From Actinomycetes bacterium (GTDB lineage: Bacteria > Actinomycetota > Acidimicrobiia > Acidimicrobiales > RAAP-2), in NCBI GenBank assembly GCA_021806055.1, contig JAJZYE010000079.1, positions 1 to 5,540 on the forward strand: 5,540 bases of DNA, written 5' to 3'. Positions 4,990 through 5,540 of this stretch are shown here, piece after piece (position 1 is the stretch's first letter; every line of letters starts with the position of its first letter). Under the pieces are notes generated by a model. It was not told the origin of the DNA and searched no databases. It saw nothing but the letters and a program-made list of their open reading frames with translations. Both the position numbers and the translations under genes were made by a program.

Positions 4990-5540
4990 CTAAATGACGC
5001 GCGACAGCCCCCCGTCGAGGCTGACACCCACCCCGGTGAGATAGCTCGCGCGCGACGACAGGAGGAACGACGCCAGGTCGGCGAACTCCGCGGCACGTCC
5101 CACACGACCCAGCGGCACACCAGACGACGACGCCAGATCAGCGTAGAAACTCGCGAGGTCGCGTCCCGCGTCGCGCGCCCGGCGCACCCACTGACCCGAC
5201 TCGATGAGCCCGATCAAGACGGCGTTCACACGCACCCCGCGCGGTCCCATCTCTCCAGCCAGCGCCTTGGTAAGTGCGAGCCCCGCCGCCCGCGACGCCG
5301 AGGTCGGCGTCGATCCCACGCCCGGGGTACGCGCCATGATGGCCAGGACGTTCAGGATCGAGCCACCGGTCGCGACCAGGTCATCCAGCGTCGCGCGGGC
5401 CACGCGCAGCGCCCCCACGACCTTCAGCTCGTAGTCATCGCGCCACTGCTCGTCGCTCGACGCAGCCACCAGGGTGCCGGCTGAGCGCCCCGCGTTGTTG
5501 ACGACGCCGTCGAGGCGCCCGAAGCGAGCCCGCGCCACGG
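4990..5540 (-). CDS. Short-chain dehydrogenase/reductase (SDR) family protein, 3' part, atypical active site
   Basis: About 183 C-terminal residues are visible; the N-terminal Rossmann part with the TGxxxGxG nucleotide motif lies beyond the right edge. The codon at 5538-5536 is GTG but is almost certainly internal, as it sits in the usual 'fG-x-LDG-VVNNAG' context. Counting it as residue 1, the fold markers are NNAG (14-17), the sheet/helix around GGSILNVLAIMAR (58-70), ALTKALAGEMGPRGVRVNAV (88-107) and the C-terminal ASYLTGVGVSLDGG (164-177), so a classical-SDR fold is clear. Aligned by the usual Ser-x12-Tyr-x3-Lys spacing, Ala66, Thr79 and Arg83 stand in place of Ser, Tyr and Lys, and Lys39 stands where the catalytic Asn is expected. 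Classical SDRs reduce or oxidise carbonyl/hydroxyl groups with NAD(P)(H), but this one may not catalyse that by the usual mechanism. It converges on the YbjQ-like operon with only 6 bp between the stops. Confidence 0.92.
   Translation of the reverse strand, partial: VARARFGRLDGVVNNAGRSAGTLVAASSDEQWRDDYELKVVGALRVARATLDDLVATGGSILNVLAIMARTPGVGSTPTSASRAAGLALTKALAGEMGPRGVRVNAVLIGLIESGQWVRRARDAGRDLASFYADLASSSGVPLGRVGRAAEFADLASFLLSSRASYLTGVGVSLDGGLSRVI

Overview
This is a very GC-rich, gene-dense window with codon use (GC third positions, GTG and TTG starts, genes overlapping by 1 to 4 bases) typical of a high-GC actinomycete. Acidimicrobiia or a related lineage would fit, but that is an inference from style and gene content, not from a marker gene.

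Layout. Bases 1-165 (+) are the 3' end of a membrane protein resembling the C-terminus of DMT/EamA-type transporters. Its stop codon lies inside a three-copy 19-bp tandem repeat (133-189). Next, 196-1920 (-) is a complete 574-residue AMP-forming acyl-CoA synthetase with all the main adenylation motifs. A 117-bp divergent spacer (1921-2037) separates it from a four-gene plus-strand operon at 2038-4983. The window ends with the 3' part of a short-chain dehydrogenase/reductase (SDR) gene on the minus strand (4990-5540), whose 5' end lies outside the window.

The most distinctive part is the operon. A 132-residue protein of unknown function is followed by three paralogues of 265, 303 and 281 residues. 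Each paralogue is built from two tandem copies of a domain resembling the YbjQ/UPF0145 ('putative heavy-metal-binding') fold, giving six domain copies in a row. The junctions overlap by 4, 1 and 4 bases. Only the first has a clear Shine-Dalgarno sequence, so translational coupling and fixed stoichiometry are likely. The first domain of the middle paralogue carries a Gly/Met-rich insertion with a CPH motif. Its second domain has lost the family signature. All three proteins end in a related 'P-x-x-x-SL' tail. This looks like a hetero-oligomeric assembly of unknown function.

The flanking enzymes (acyl-CoA synthetase and SDR) are of lipid or acyl metabolism type. They are transcribed against the operon and need not be functionally linked to it. 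The SDR is notable because all four canonical catalytic-tetrad positions appear substituted. No RNA genes, CRISPR arrays or mobile elements were seen.
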